DNA of 64,000 bases, taken from positions 1,113,350 through 1,177,349 of the forward strand of contig JAQFVV010000274.1 in assembly GCA_028023455.1 (NCBI GenBank), written 5' to 3'. Under the pieces are notes generated by a model. It was not told the DNA's origin, ran no database searches, and saw only the letters and a program-made list of their open reading frames with translations. Position 1 is the first letter of the stretch, and each line of letters starts with the position of its first letter. Origin of the DNA: Epiperipatus broadwayi (Eukaryota; Onychophora; Udeonychophora; Euonychophora; Peripatidae). Of the stretch, positions 1 to 12,363 are shown in pieces. A program made the translations under genes and the position numbers.

Positions 1-119
1 CTGCACAACTATTTTCGGTGGTAAAGACATTGTTGGGATAGAACTAAGAGACTAGCCATTTTCACCAGGATATTTTTGCTACTAAAAAAATGCTTCTTGA
101 TAATGGTTTTAATTACAGC

Positions 120-790
120 ATTATTAATAGGGCTTATATATATAAAAAGAAAAAAAAGATTTTGATACATCAGAAATTAAGGCAATTTTGCCACATATAA
201 AAGGAGTAACTGATAAAATTGGTAACATTTTAAAGAATAATATTCACACAGTTTACACTACTTTAAAAAAATTAATGAAATATTTCCACTTCCTAAAGAC
301 AAAATTTCTTTGGAGTGTTAGGGTGTTTATAAATTCCACGTAGGGTCTGTTCACGTACATATATTGGACAGACTAATCATAGAATAAATATTAGAAAGGA
401 AGAACACATTTTGGCAGTCAGAGAAAAATCCAATTCATCAGCTATTTATTCTAATACAATTAACTAATCATGATATCAATTTTCATAAAACAAATTATTC
501 TAACAAAAATTGAACAATATGACCAGAGATTGCTAAGAGAAGCTATAGAGATTTTTAAAAGGTCCAAGAGCTTAAACGAAAGGTGTGAATTAAAGAATAT
601 TAACATTTGGAAGATGCTATTGGAGGACAAAATAAAATTTAAAACTTCTCAACCAATAGAATTTAAGTATGAGGAGAAACAAAAAGATAAAAATGATTTT
701 AAATCTCACATGCCTTCATATGATTTGAGAGAGAGAGAACGCTTTGAAAAAAGTACTTGTTATTGTACCGAAATATCACCTATTTAGCTA
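120..790 (+). pseudogene. Penelope-like element, 3' part (RT-nuclease linker plus GIY-YIG domain)
   Basis: Three-frame reading gives a PLE C-terminus broken by frameshifts. From about 180 the linker reads PHIKGVTDKIGNILKNN, matching the PYikGvtdkI linker that follows the RT in Penelope proteins. Around 320-400 the nuclease starts with GVYK, then C..TYIGQT and an EEH, the GIY-YIG core. After 420 come SAIYSN and HDINF, and the open frame 470-787 carries LLREAIEIFKRSKSLNERCEL...W, the conserved EAI/N..W tail of PLE nucleases. In intact elements this nuclease makes the nick that primes reverse transcription. Frame changes occur between linker, nuclease and tail, so it is dead. No RT is present upstream in the window; the element is cut by the window edge or was 5'-truncated. 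Confidence 0.8.
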
Positions 791-2619
791 TTTTAAATAA
801 CCACACAGAATATCCCAAAAATAATATGAAATCATCATTTATCCATTAAAATATTAGAATTTATATATATATATTGTAAAGGTTGGAAAGATCCACCCTT
901 TCCATCAAAGTGTCATTACTGTTTTTTTTTTTTTTTTAAATATTTGATTTGGTTTCGATATGGGAGTTCATATAATCTGAAGCTCAGATTATGCTTCACG
1001 ATTATTAAAGAAAGTGAATTAATATAATTGTGGACATGCAGCAAGAGATAGATTTAAGCAAAATATATACACACTTTTACCATAATAATAAGATGTATAT
1101 GAATTTGTTGGGAAATATATATTTAAAATTTTGTATATTTTATTAGTAATGGCGGCATGAGATAAGGTGTTCGGGTTGTAAATTTCTAGAAGCATTACTA
1201 TGAGGTTTAAAACAAAAAAAAAAGGGGGGGGATTAATTATTGTTACTCAGATAAATCAAAATTGCTATTAATAAAAGTACATTTTCCATTAGCAGAAAAT
1301 TAATCTATTGAAGAGATCTTTCACAAATATTAAAATAGAATTTAAAACAATCGTTCAGGAATTTTTCAGACTGATCATATTATCTTAAACTACTTACGTA
1401 ATAAAGGCAGGCTTCCTGTGGAAAAATATCCATTGTATAAAAATTACACAGTGCTTCAGGCTACAGGCATTCCAAATATCCAGGAGATCATATAAAGAGT
1501 GCAAAAATTTGATTGTAATTTACTTTGTTTTTTTTTTTTAGAAAGAATTGTTTTAACTTACTTCACATCACTGTAAATATGGAAGAGAAGTAAAACCTCC
1601 CCGCCTTCCCTTTTGACCATTCCTGAAACACTCTCTACTGATGCCTCTTTGAACTTAAAATGAAATCATGAACTATTTAACTGTGTCCTAAACATAATGC
1701 AGAAAATTATGCTACCTGCCTTTAAGTTTTGAAACATGTCAAGAATAATGAACTGATACCCAAGAAGGGGATCAAGAAAGTATTGCAAAAGTAATAGTGC
1801 CGCTTCTCACTTATTTTCTATATCTGTTGTATATTAAATATAACCAAGATTAAATGGAAACAGTGTAAATTCTCATAAAATTAACTTACCTATGTAACAA
1901 TATTTAATCTGCTTTCTACATGATTCTTTATAAAACTAATCATGTAATTTTCTATTGGCCTCACAAAATTCTTATTCTAAAATGGTGCAGCATTGATTTT
2001 CTATATAATTATAACATGTTTTTGTTGTTCATGTAATATGCCAGTAATTTATTTCCAAATGCTGCAAATGTGTTTAAATTTAGCTTAGTTTTCTGTCATT
2101 AAAAGGGAGCAGCATTTAATTAAGTTGTTTATTACAAAATGGTACATTTTCCAGGTTGGAAGAATTTTAACAGTTACTTTTCTTAGTATACTATTATTGT
2201 GATTTGATGAAAGGGGGAAGCAATGTAAATAAGTTAAGATCGCAGATTTTGGGAAATTAGAAAGTAAATGATTTTATATCTTTCATGTCATTTCTATATT
2301 TAATCATCACCTAAGTTAATAATTATATGTCATGTAATAATCCTTCTAAGAGTATTAGCCACATAAATAGGTAAATTAATGCTGTTAAAATTTTTTGATC
2401 ACTGGGAGTCAAATCCAGAACAATGTTAGTTAAGGTTAGATGGCGTGGGGGTGGGAGAAGTTAGGTTCTAAATTTTAAATTTATTAAAAGAAAAGAAAAT
2501 TACTAAAGCGAAAAAATCAGTCTTATATTTTGTAATATACATTGTACTGTTAGTTATTTTTAAATAAGTCAGCTTAAGCAATTTGATCATACCATCAAGA
2601 AAAAAGAAGAACTAATATA
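791..2619. other. AT-rich stretch without a recognised gene
   Basis: Dense stops in all frames. It holds short homopolymer runs (T-run near 920, A/G-run near 1215) and a T-run near 1530. I see no conserved domain, RNA gene or clear repeat boundary. Confidence 0.6.
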
Positions 2620-3194
2620 ATAAATTGAAAGTATGCTAGCCTTTCTCACATGCGCAATTATAACAGAGAAAGCCAATCAGATGTTAAACAGATATCTAAT
2701 AAATAATCAAGCTTAGACACGAGACAGAAATTTTGATAGAAAAGGTTGATACCAACCTTTTCTAAACTTAACTTATATATATATATAAGCCAGTCTTAAG
2801 CATTTTAGCCCGAAAGCTTTAAATATATAAACATACTTTCAATTTATTATCAATTTTCAACATGCGATTTAGATAAATATTGTTTACAAATGTTACTGCT
2901 ATGAAAATTGTGGTATAGTAAATCTGAGATTTCGTGTCGTAATATATTATATTTATAACACAATGAATGATAATTGTATTTGTTTATATATTTAAAGCTT
3001 TCGAGCTAAGATGCTTAAGACTGGCTTATATATATAAAAGTTAAGTTTAGAAAAGGTTGGTATCAACCTTTTCTATCAAAATCTCTGTCTCGTGTCTAAG
3101 CTTGATTATTTATTAGATATCTGTTTAAAATCTGATTGGCTTTCTCTGTTATAATTGCGCATGTGAGAAAGGCTAGCATACTTTCAATTTATTA
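2620..3194. repeat. Large imperfect inverted repeat (foldback) at the left end of a tandem array
   Basis: The arm at about 2620-2831 is the reverse complement of about 2979-3194, with a 147-bp spacer. Landmarks present in both arms, in opposite orientation, are gctagcata/tatgctagc, the hairpin block gaaaaggttg...caaccttttc, and agctttaaatatata. Arms are about 95% identical by eye. The right arm is also the start of the tandem array, so a half unit has been inverted and joined to the array. Confidence 0.85.
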
Positions 3195-3901
3195 TCAATT
3201 TTCAACATGCGATTTAGATAAATATTGTTTACAAACGTTGCTGCTATGAAAATTGCGGTATAGTAAATCTGAGATTTCGTGCCGTAATATATTATATTTA
3301 TAACACAATGAATGATAATTGTATTTGTTTATATATTTAAAGCTTTCGGGCTAAGATGCTTAAGACTGGCTTATATATATAAAAGTTAAGTTTAGAAAAG
3401 GTTGGTATCAACCTTTTCTATCAAAATCTCTGTCTCGTGTCTAAGCTTGATTATTTATTAGATATCTGTTTAAAATCTGATTGGCTTTCTGTTATAATTG
3501 CGCATGTGAGAAAGGCTAGCATACTTTCAATTTATTATCAATTTTCAACATGCGATTTAGATAAATATTGTTTACAAACGTTGCTGCTATGAAAATTGCG
3601 GTATAGTAAATCTGAGATTTCATGCCGTAATATATTATATTTATAACACAATGAATGATAATTGTATTTGTTTATATATTTAAAGCTTTCGGGCTAAGAT
3701 ACTTAAGACTGGCTTATATATATAAAAGTATACCAACCTTTTCTATCAAAATCTCTGTCTCGTGTCTAAGCTTGATTATTTATTAGATATCTGTTTAAAA
3801 TCTGATTGGCTTTCTCTGTTATAATTGCGCATGTGAGAAAGGCTAGCATATTTTCAATTTATTATCAATTTTCAACATGCGATTTAGATAAATATTGTTT
3901 A
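2832..3901 (+). repeat. Tandem array, about 345-bp unit, 3 full copies plus a partial one
   Basis: Unit starts at 2832, 3177, 3520 and 3847, each with catactttcaatttattatc (cat attttc in the last). Periods are 345, 343 and 327 bp; the last copy stops at about 3901, where unrelated sequence begins. Copies differ by scattered substitutions and small deletions (loss of tctc near 3489, loss of a short block near 3727). Each unit contains a 10-bp-arm hairpin (gaaaaggttg/caaccttttc) and a TATATATATA block. No open frame spans it. I searched both strands for a hammerhead core (CTGANGA...GAAA) and found none, so it is not an obvious retrozyme. Confidence 0.88.
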
Positions 3902-4700
3902 AGAACTAATATATTATGGGTTAACTTTAAGCATCATAAATGGTTGTTATATTTTGTCCAAGCATTGATAATGTCGGTCTATTTCATAAATTGTTATTCG
4001 TCCAAAGCCATTTAATCTTCGTTTCCAGTCCATGATAGAGGAATAAACCTTGGACACTGTGCCTGCTTAATAATGGGATTTTGCACCATCAAGTGATCCC
4101 ATTCAGGCTAAATATCTCTTCACTCCAGAATCTGACCTCTGAAAATTTGGAGCATGGCAAGCCGGTCTCATATGATGTGAAACAAAAATCGCATTTCCTG
4201 ATGATAATCTTAAAAGCATAGCATCGTGTCTCATAAATAAAGTCCTTAACATAAAAACAGCCTATGCATTAGCACCATATCTTATTTTTTTCTTTAGAAA
4301 GTCCTATCTAGAGAATTCCATAGTTTGACGTGATCACTTGCGGCTGAATTATGTGTATCTAAATATTGTTGCTTAATATTATATTTAAAATTCATAAATC
4401 AATGTGTTAGTACCTGACTCCGGATATTTAATATGCTCAGAATGCCCTTCCCCTACATTCCATCTGAAATCTAAAATCTCTATTGATGTATAGTACTCTA
4501 ACACAATAAACTAGTTGCATAAACAAAAGATCGGTAATTTATTCCCATGTTAAATGATTGTTTACAAAAACTTATATATAATGCATGTAACATTAGGTTG
4601 ATGGTAAATACTATATTATTCAAGAACTGCTGTAATCCTTTTTTACTCCATTAACACAATAATAAAAGGTTTTGGACATATCACTAAAATCGCACTAGAA
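3902..4700. other. Unassigned stretch, slightly GC-richer at 4020-4260
   Basis: Between the tandem array and the next PLE. Around 4020-4260 the base composition is less extreme and short open stretches occur, but I do not recognise a protein family or repeat end. Confidence 0.5.
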
Positions 4701-4723
4701 ATAAATGCATACAAAGAAAATTT

Positions 4724-5262
4724 ATGATAGAAAATGGAGAGGAAGGGTTAAAATATTTAGATATTTTTATGAGGAAGGATGTGACAGGTAAGATTGTTGT
4801 AAGACATTATATTAAAGAGAAAGATAAAAGAGGTATAATAGATCCAAGTTCATATCAACCATGGTCTCAAAAAATGGCAGCACTGAAAGGGTTTAAAGAG
4901 AAAAATGATAGGTTAACTTTAGATAAGGATGTAGTATTAATACAAAAGTTGGAGGTTGAAAATGATTATATTAGTATGGGATATAAAAGAAAAATATAAG
5001 TAAATTTTTTAAAAATAAAAATGAAGATAGTAGATATTATAACAATCACAAATTAACTATAAATAATAAATGGATTTCAAGTCCATATTTTGATAAAGTA
5101 TATAACAAATTGATAAAGGAAAAATTACCCTTATAATATTAAAATAGGATGGAAAAACAGTAGATCATTAGGGAAATGGATATGTAATATAGAAAATAAT
5201 AATGAATGATAAAGCTGGATTAGTGTATAAGATTATTTGTGAATTTTGTAACAAGATATTAT
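4724..5262 (+). pseudogene. Penelope-like element, RT thumb and linker, split by an insertion
   Basis: The frame 4724-4999 reads LKYLDIFMRKD, then YIKEKDKRGIIDPSSYQPWS, then KMAALKGFKEKNDRL and YISMGYKRKI. This is the end of the PLE reverse transcriptase: the LD.. strand, the S.QPWS..K..aLKgF..R block, then a GY. After a stop and a frameshift the linker continues (SPYFDKVYNKLIKEKLP...IGWK.S.SLGKW). At 5205-5262 it reaches the nuclease start, AGLVYKIICEFCNK, giving the zinc-like CxxC before the YIG motif. It breaks off there. The rest of the same domain appears to resume at about 6617. Known PLE nucleases nick target DNA; this copy cannot function. Confidence 0.75.
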
Positions 5263-6616
5263 AACGTTTTCTATTTTGCTAGGCCTCTACATGCTAATAT
5301 AAACTGTGTGCGAGTTGATCAAGTTATGTCGAAAAGAGGAAAGTTGTATTTCTATTTTAAAAACATAGCTATATTTCCTGATCAACTCGGCCTATTAATT
5401 GTTGAGAATTATGCTATCGACGAAATCAGCTTTTAATTTATTTAATATGGGAGCCAGGATCTTTTATTCTAAAGAGTCTGCTAAAATCGTCAAATAACGT
5501 CTCACGAATAAAAAAAGAAAAATATTTTTAAACTAATCGGTATTACATCATACCGTAACGAGAATTATTTTTTTAAGATTATTATTCCTGGGCTTATTCA
5601 AACATATTGGCAAAGGTAAATTACGTTCTTAAATCTTATTAAACTAATAATAAATTTAATAACAAAAAATAATAACTATTATTAATAACGTACAAATGAA
5701 AATTGGTATTAGAAATATTTTTATTCAAATAGATTAAAAAAATGTTTGAAGTAAATTATTTATCAAATAAATTGAAGAGAACACATTTAATTCAGTTGTG
5801 AAATATTAATAAAATAAATAACAGTTAAACAATTAAAAAGTTCTTGGTTAAATAAGAGTCTCTTGATCAATTAAATTAAAGTCACTATCGGGATCCTTTT
5901 ATACATATATTTTTAAGTATTGTTTGCGAACGCTTAAATTTGTCACAATCAGGATAATGAAGCATAACTTACCAGTAAGTTTAGTGAATTCACGATGGTT
6001 GTAGATAACTATGCATAGTTTTTCAGGGATAAAATGAGCTCAGGGCCGTTGATTATTAGTTGATCTTGTAGTCTATTTCAAAGGCTAGTCGCAGAGGCTT
6101 TTCTGTTGTCCAACTTCAGTAACGATGTCAGAAAAAGCTCCGGTCTACTCCCGCATGAAGGATTATTTCATCGTGGAGTGGTCTTGGATTTAATAATCCA
6201 AAACCAGCCAAAGGAAAAAATAGAAAAAAACAAGACGTTCTTCAAACTGGTCTCTGCTTTTTATACTAGAGGCCCAGTTTTCAGACTTCTGTGCATGTTA
6301 TTATCATGGCGTTTTGTGTTTATAATCTTATACAGTCTTTATCATTTTTCAATTACTAAGTTCGCATATTTTAGCAAATCTTTCGGCCATCTTTAATTCT
6401 TTAATTAGCTAAAATATTTTTCTTTTAGCTTATCTTTTTACTTGCTTTTGGAATTCTTTTGTTCTCTCCAATTCTACTTTTATTTCTAATTACATTAAAC
6501 AAAATATGAATGAATAATTTAACTTTCATTGTACGTTTTTTTTTTTTTAAATTATAATCAAAAAAAAATCTAAATTTACTTTTATTTTTTAGCTTTTATC
6601 AAATGCCAATATATTT
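5263..6616. mobile_element. About 1.35-kb insertion inside the PLE nuclease domain, type unknown
   Basis: Inferred because the PLE reading stops after CEFCNK at 5262 and the next motifs (GTIYIGQT) begin near 6630. The segment has an inverted pair, cgagttgatca (about 5310) and tgatcaactcg (about 5379), and T-rich ends. Short open stretches at 5239-5436 and 6106-6396 (the latter with a hydrophobic C-terminal half) match no family I know. I could not define a target-site duplication, so the borders are approximate. Confidence 0.45.
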
Positions 6617-6895
6617 GCACTGTATATAAACGGTACAATATACATTGGTCAGACAGAGAAAACTGCATTAGAAAAAGGTAAAGAACATGATAGAGCAATT
6701 AAAAGGAAGGATATTAGATCAGGGGACATAGAATAAATTGTGAAAAAAACATTCAAGTAATTAAATATGTAAAGAAGTATAGTGAGAGGAAATGTTATGA
6801 ATCTTTGTATATACAAGAGAATTTTGAAAAATGTATTAATATAGTTAATAGACATACAAGCCAAAGCACTTAGTCTCTATAATGACTTGAATAAA
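6617..6895 (+). pseudogene. Penelope-like element, GIY-YIG nuclease remainder
   Basis: Reads NGTIYIGQTEKTALEKGKEH, then RAIKRKDIRSG, an EH-like position, then KYSERKCYESLYIQENFEK and NIVNRHTS with frame changes. This is the GIY-YIG body, the R...EH catalytic block and the Y..Rk.yEsl.I tail of a PLE nuclease. It fits as the direct continuation of the fragment ending at 5262. Frameshifts near 6735 and 6800 make it a pseudogene. The Tigger relic begins directly downstream. Confidence 0.7.
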
Positions 6896-6899
6896 AACC

Positions 6900-8150
6900 A
6901 AAAAACAAAAAATGAAGAAGCAGGAAAAACTAATGAAATTTTTACAGCAAATCGTGGGTGGTTTTTTTCATTTTAAAAAGTGAACTGGCATTCATAATGT
7001 CCGTATTGTAGGTGAAAGTGCAAGTACAGATAAAAAAAAAAGCTGCTATAAAATATCCTCAGGAATTAAATGAAATTATAGAAAAAGGCTCTAAAGATGA
7101 ACCAAATATTTAATGTTGAATGTTTTGGAAACAATTACCAACACAAACATATAGCAGCAAATGAAAAGGCATGCCCTGGATATAAAATTTCAAAAGAGAG
7201 CCTAACACTTTTATTGGATGGAAATGCAGCAATATGAAATTAAAACCGATGCTTGTGTACCTTGCTGAAAATCGTAGATGTGTTAAAGGTTTCTCAAAGA
7301 ACACTTTCCCCGTATTGTGGTGCTCAAATAAAAAGCATGGATCACAAAAAAATTATTTGAAAATTGGTTTACCAACTACTTTTGCCCTACAACAGAGAAT
7401 TATTGCAGAGAAAATAGTTTTGATTTTAAGATTTTAGATAATGTACCAGGTTATCCAACTGGGCTTTGTGATTTAAATGAACATGTAGACCCAAGTTTTC
7501 AGTCAATGGACCAAAGCATAATTGCAACTTTTAAGACCTATTATTTGTGCAAAACTTTCACACAAGCCATAAAAGCCACAATGGGGGGGGGTGCTCAATT
7601 TTTAACAGAATTTTGAAAGAGCTTCAACATCAGAAATGCTATTGAAAGCATAGAAGCATGGCTTGAAGTTACAGCCAGTAATATGAGGGCAGTATGGAAA
7701 CATAACACATTGTGCAAATGATTTCATTGGTTTCAAAGCCCATTTTGCTGAAGTTATGAATAACAGTAGAAATTGGAAAAGTACGTGGTTTTGAAGAATT
7801 AGATTCACACAAAGTGGTTGAGTGTATTGAATCAAATAGAAAAGTTTTGGATAATGAAATCCTTATTAATATAGAAGACCAACGAGCTTATGAAAAAGAT
7901 GAGACCAACTTAGATAATGCAGTTACATGAAGTTCCTACAAATGAAATAACATCTAAAGAACTTGAGAAAATTATTAACATGGTTGAAACTCTTTCCAAC
8001 TATATAATGGAAGTTGATTCTAATATTGAACGTAGCTTTACAATTCGCTGAAAGATCAATACTACAATTTGATGCTACAAAAAACGTCCGAAGAGAAAAA
8101 GCCAAAGAAGAAACCAGTGCAGACATCAATATTGCAATTTTTTGGTAATA
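6900..8150 (+). pseudogene. Tigger-type (pogo superfamily) transposase, 5'-truncated and frameshifted
   Basis: Pieces of a CENP-B/DDE_1 transposase appear in order. NRGWF (end of the DNA-binding region) is near 6955. YPQELNEIIEKG and a Q.FNVE.. block lie near 7050. LTLLLDGNAA..KLKPMLVY is at about 7205. KGFSKNTFPVLWCSNKKHG is at 7280-7340. LFENWFTNYFCPTTENYC is at about 7350. FKILDNVPGYP (the second catalytic Asp strand) is at 7425. SMDQSIIATFKTYYL (consensus PMDQGVIATFKAYYL) is at 7505-7550. A C-terminal block with ELEKIINMVETLSNYI follows near 7960. Reading frame changes repeatedly and the N-terminal helix-turn-helix is missing. It would have cut and pasted between TA sites. No terminal inverted repeat was found. 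Confidence 0.85.
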
Positions 8151-8924
8151 AATAAAATCTTTAAAAATATATACAGTATATTTATGTTATTATTTATACA
8201 TATCATTCTATTATTTATTTCAAACATGGAAATCATCATTAATATATCCATAATTGAAAAAAGTGCTAACAAAAAAAATTATTGGAACAAATTACCATTT
8301 TTCCTATAGCTTTCATTCCTTGATTAGTATGGTTTCAAACAATGCAGAATATTCCCAGAACCAATTAGCAGCCCTAATTGAGACATTCCTGTATTTGGGA
8401 ATAGAAAACCAATGGAATGAATAGCCAGCCATTCAGATATAGCGATCCAAAATAAACATAAGCTAAATAGTCAAACTGATGTATCATTTTAACTAATCTG
8501 TCATAACTTAACCCAGTTAAGAAAAAGGAAAATTGCTACAAGTTAATGGTCTATAAAACTAAAGTGTCATGAATTCATGCATCTGCCAATTTAAACTATT
8601 TTGCATGTTATCTTAACCAACATCAGAATGGAAAAAAACACATTGGACAGTTACTGAATTTTGTTATGAAGAAATGGTAAAAATTAAATGTAAAATAAAT
8701 TTGATCTTTTTTTTTATTTTATTTTTATATGAGTTTGATTTTAAAATTAAATATTTATATGTATGTAAACTAGTTTGAAGTTTAAACAGTCGTTATTTTT
8801 TAAAAAAAAACGTTAATTTTCATGAGGTATTAAATTTTTCTATGTATTGTAATTCATATGCAGCATATATATAGTCATAGATAATATAAGTAAATGGTTA
8901 TTAAGTTTTGAATTTATTCATATT
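8151..8924. other. AT-rich stretch, possibly Tigger 3' flank
   Basis: Directly downstream of the transposase relic. A less AT-biased patch at 8290-8460 may be residual transposon 3' sequence, but I see no motif or inverted terminus. Confidence 0.4.
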
Positions 8925-9292
8925 AATAATAAAAACGCCAGAAGTCATCATTGAAAATTTTTTTTTGACTTTTAATTCTTAAATCTTATAAATAAACCAA
9001 TTTTAAATCTCAATTTATCGACAAATGATCATATAGTAGATATTATTTGTCAGCAAGATCCATATTAATTAATTTAAGCACATCATACAGGCATGTTATG
9101 CATCTGTCAATAATAAAAACGCCAGAAGTCACCATTAAATTTTTTTTTGACTTTTAATTCTTAAATCTTATAAATAAACCAATTTTAAATCCCAATTTAT
9201 TGACAAATGATCATACAGTAGATATTATTTGTCAGTAAGATCCATATTAATTAATTTAAACACATCATACATGCATGTTATGCATCTGTTGT
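8925..9292 (+). repeat. Direct tandem duplication, 184-bp unit, two copies
   Basis: Copies at 8925-9108 and 9109-9292, each starting aataataaaaacgccagaag and ending near gttatgcatctgt. They differ at only a few positions, so the duplication is recent compared with the surrounding relics. Confidence 0.9.
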
Positions 9293-10729
9293 ATGTAATG
9301 TAGGCTAGAAATTATATCAATTGCCGTCTGCATTGAAGTCCTTTATAAATATAGACAATGAATTATATTGTTTCCAAATTTATTATCTTTTAATATTTTC
9401 AAAATTTAACCATGATCTCATTATTAGTTTTAAAAGGGTAGGTCATGCCGTGGATATTTGGTGTCTGTGTTGTAGATACATATTTCATCCCATATGATAG
9501 TTGTTTCTATTTTTCTTTTATCTATAAAGGTATCACATACTAGGGATTATATAGTTTGTGATAAATATTTATTGAAATCCTAGTTGATAAAGATAAAGAG
9601 AAGGGTATTGAATTTATAGCCCAGAATAGAAGCCCTGTTATAAATAATAACTACAAAGAGTTTGTACTTGTAATATAAAAGAGAATGAAACAAATCAATA
9701 TCCAATACAGTAGGAAAAGAACTTTTAAAAGTTTTTTTTTAATTAAATGATCTAATCTTGAGAAATATATCAATGACTCTAAATTATTAATTTAAGAAGT
9801 TATTATGATTTTATCATTTCTCCTCAATTACATCTTTAGTGTGTTAAATAATAAATTATTCTTATGTACATACAAATGTCAACCCATGCTTATTGCTTTT
9901 AGATATTGTTAATTTAAATTATACTGAATTAAAATGGGAACTTAAAATGTAAACAAAAATGTAGGTGTTCAATATAATTATTGCTATCTTAAAAAAACAG
10001 ATCAAACCACAATCAAAATAAAGTATATACCATTTGTTTTATATGAAATGACTGTGATTTAGTTCAAATTTATTGATATCTTCATTTTTCTCTTTTCAGT
10101 GCAGAGGTCAATAAATAATGATTGAGACTTATAATCACTTGAGTGATACTTTTGTGTTTTGCTAATATTCAATTTCAGGATCATTTATTTAAGCCATCAT
10201 TAATTAGAATGTCGTTTTATGTGTAATTCCCATTTGAAAATATAAGTTTGATCCAATAAAATTCCATTTGTTTTCAATTTATATTTTGGTGAATAATTAA
10301 ATCACTGATCAAGTTAACCCTGAGAATAAATCATTTAATATTTCTTTTATTATTGCTCTTTGATATCTTGTATATATTTATGTATAGCTAGTCGGATAAG
10401 CAATACAATCAATGAAGAGAGTTACCCATTTCCATTAGCTCCTGATGATTGGAGTGATTAAGCTTACCATTACAGTATGTATATACTCAAAAAATTTTTA
10501 TTGGGTAATAACTGTAATTTGAAAATCATGTCATATATATTTGTATAGTGTTTCTAGGTATATTAAGCATGATGAACATATTTTAAAACAAATTAAACAG
10601 CGTATCGAAATTTTTATATCATGGCTAAATTCAAAATTTACAGAAACATTCATTAAAAATGCAAAGTCAACCATACTACTACTAGATTTCAACTAATCAT
10701 ATCTATAAATGATCTTGAAAATCAACCAT
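9293..10729. other. AT-rich stretch without a recognised gene
   Basis: No open frame of note, no repeat or conserved motif that I can support. Confidence 0.6.
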
Positions 10730-12359
10730 ATAATAACCCTGATAGGCCAAACCTAAACGATGATAAAAAATATGAAAATACAGAACAAAACTTCAAACTC
10801 CCTATCCAAAATACCGCTAGGAGTCCAGTCAAGCGGCTCTAATGTTAATAGATAGTTATTCTTGTAAAATAATAGGCCGGAATGTGAGAGGTCTTAACTC
10901 ACGTGAACGTATTTATGCAATTAGGCAGTTTTTCTCCTCGGCTTACCACATATTCTGTTTATGGGGGAAATCAAGTACCATTATAATTCTAATGTCTTTA
11001 TCTCACTGGAAATAAATAAACTTGGATACAAGCTGCTTTCAACAAACCTTTCAGCAGCTGGAGGCATGGGCATAATCATCAACAACAAGATGGCCAATCT
11101 GCTGACAATCAATTTGACATATAAATCAAACTACCTCAATGCAATATATCTATAATGTTCTAACAGTCCAACAGTGCTGAGCAGGATTATACATACAATT
11201 ACCCTCATAACAGCAAACAATAGTGCACCTACCAGACTAATAGGTGATTTCAATATATCCTATGAACGTTTTACCTTTAAATACCTTGTTAAATAGAGGG
11301 TTTATAAATGGTAGAGGCTTCTTTCCTCAAGCAGCATACTCATTTTACACAAAATCTGCATGGTCATTAATAGATGTACTGCTTTACACCTCCGAACTCC
11401 ACTTCGGAATAGCAGCAAAACTTCAGCTGGTTGCATTCTCAGATCATTTTAGCTGAATAACTACTATAGAGCTTAATAACTTTGCTCCAATTCAGTGCAA
11501 CAAAACTCTTAGAATGCTGACCAAGGCATCTACCTCAGAAGCAATAATCTCAGAAGTGTATATTCTTTTTAAAAAAATAAACCTACTTACCCTTCTTCCT
11601 GAAGAAGCCAGGTTTTCATTCATTGGAATTGTGCAATTGATCATTTTGCAGCATACGAGAAAAAAGAAAGGTACAATGACATTGATGAACAACTTTGATG
11701 AAATTCATTCCAACATTAAAAACCATTCAACAATTGGAGGACCTATTGAAGATCTTCTACCTCTGAAGACACAATACAAGCAGAAGCAGGCAGCTTTAGC
11801 AGAAATAATAGCTACAAAAAAGGCTAAAAATTACCTTCCTGCATAGCATTGATGGACACATGGGTACCTGAGATGGGCATTGGGAGTGGGGAGGAAACAA
11901 GAGATCCTGTTTTCTTTGCTCATAAATGACCGGCGAGTTTCAGGCACCCCCATGCTTTTTCAAATAGAAAATTATTTCAGGAAAAAATTGCAGAACACCA
12001 CTTCTATCTTTCAAAGAAACTGGCCTAAATCCTCAAAAAATGATGCACATGGAATTACTTACCAAGATATTAAAAACCATTTAACAGCACTCCCCAACAA
12101 TGTCCATCCAGGAATGCATGGCATTCCAAAAATGTATACTTGTACATCTAGAGAACTTCATGATTCCTGTAACATTAACTCTAATTAATCCCCTAGCTAG
12201 CCAGAAAAGATTTATCACAAAACTGTACCCTGTTGCCATTTTAAAAAAGAACAGATCCCTCTGCACTGAAAAGCAAAAGACCAATCTCGATGACACCTAT
12301 AAAATTAGTCATTGAAGAAATAATAAAAGAAAAAAATAGAGAACACAATCCTCAACACC
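10730..12359 (+). pseudogene. LINE retrotransposon relic (APE-type endonuclease plus N-terminal RT region)
   Basis: The endonuclease begins near 10870 with NVRGLNSRERIYAIRQFFSS, the N.RGL strand of APE-type LINE nucleases. After a frame change it reads SLEINKLGY and SAAGGMGIIINNKMA (10995-11090). At about 11330-11450 comes a TFY....SA.SLIDVLLYTSEL block followed by FSDHFS, the catalytic S-D-H motif. A long linker with charged residues follows. At about 12225-12345 the RT fingers appear: ILKKNRSLC, then RPISMTPIKLVIEEIIKEKN (RPIS block). The rest of the RT is absent because the LTR-like copy at 12364 interrupts it. Stops and frameshifts occur throughout. It resembles the L1/Tx1 side of APE-LINEs more than the RTE at 50-53 kb, but the clade is uncertain. 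Confidence 0.7.
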
Positions 12360-12363
12360 ATAC

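Noticed and set aside
2832-3901. Tandem ~345-bp units as hammerhead-bearing retrozymes or satellite
   Set aside because: Unit length fits, but I found no CTGANGA...GAAA core on either strand of the unit.
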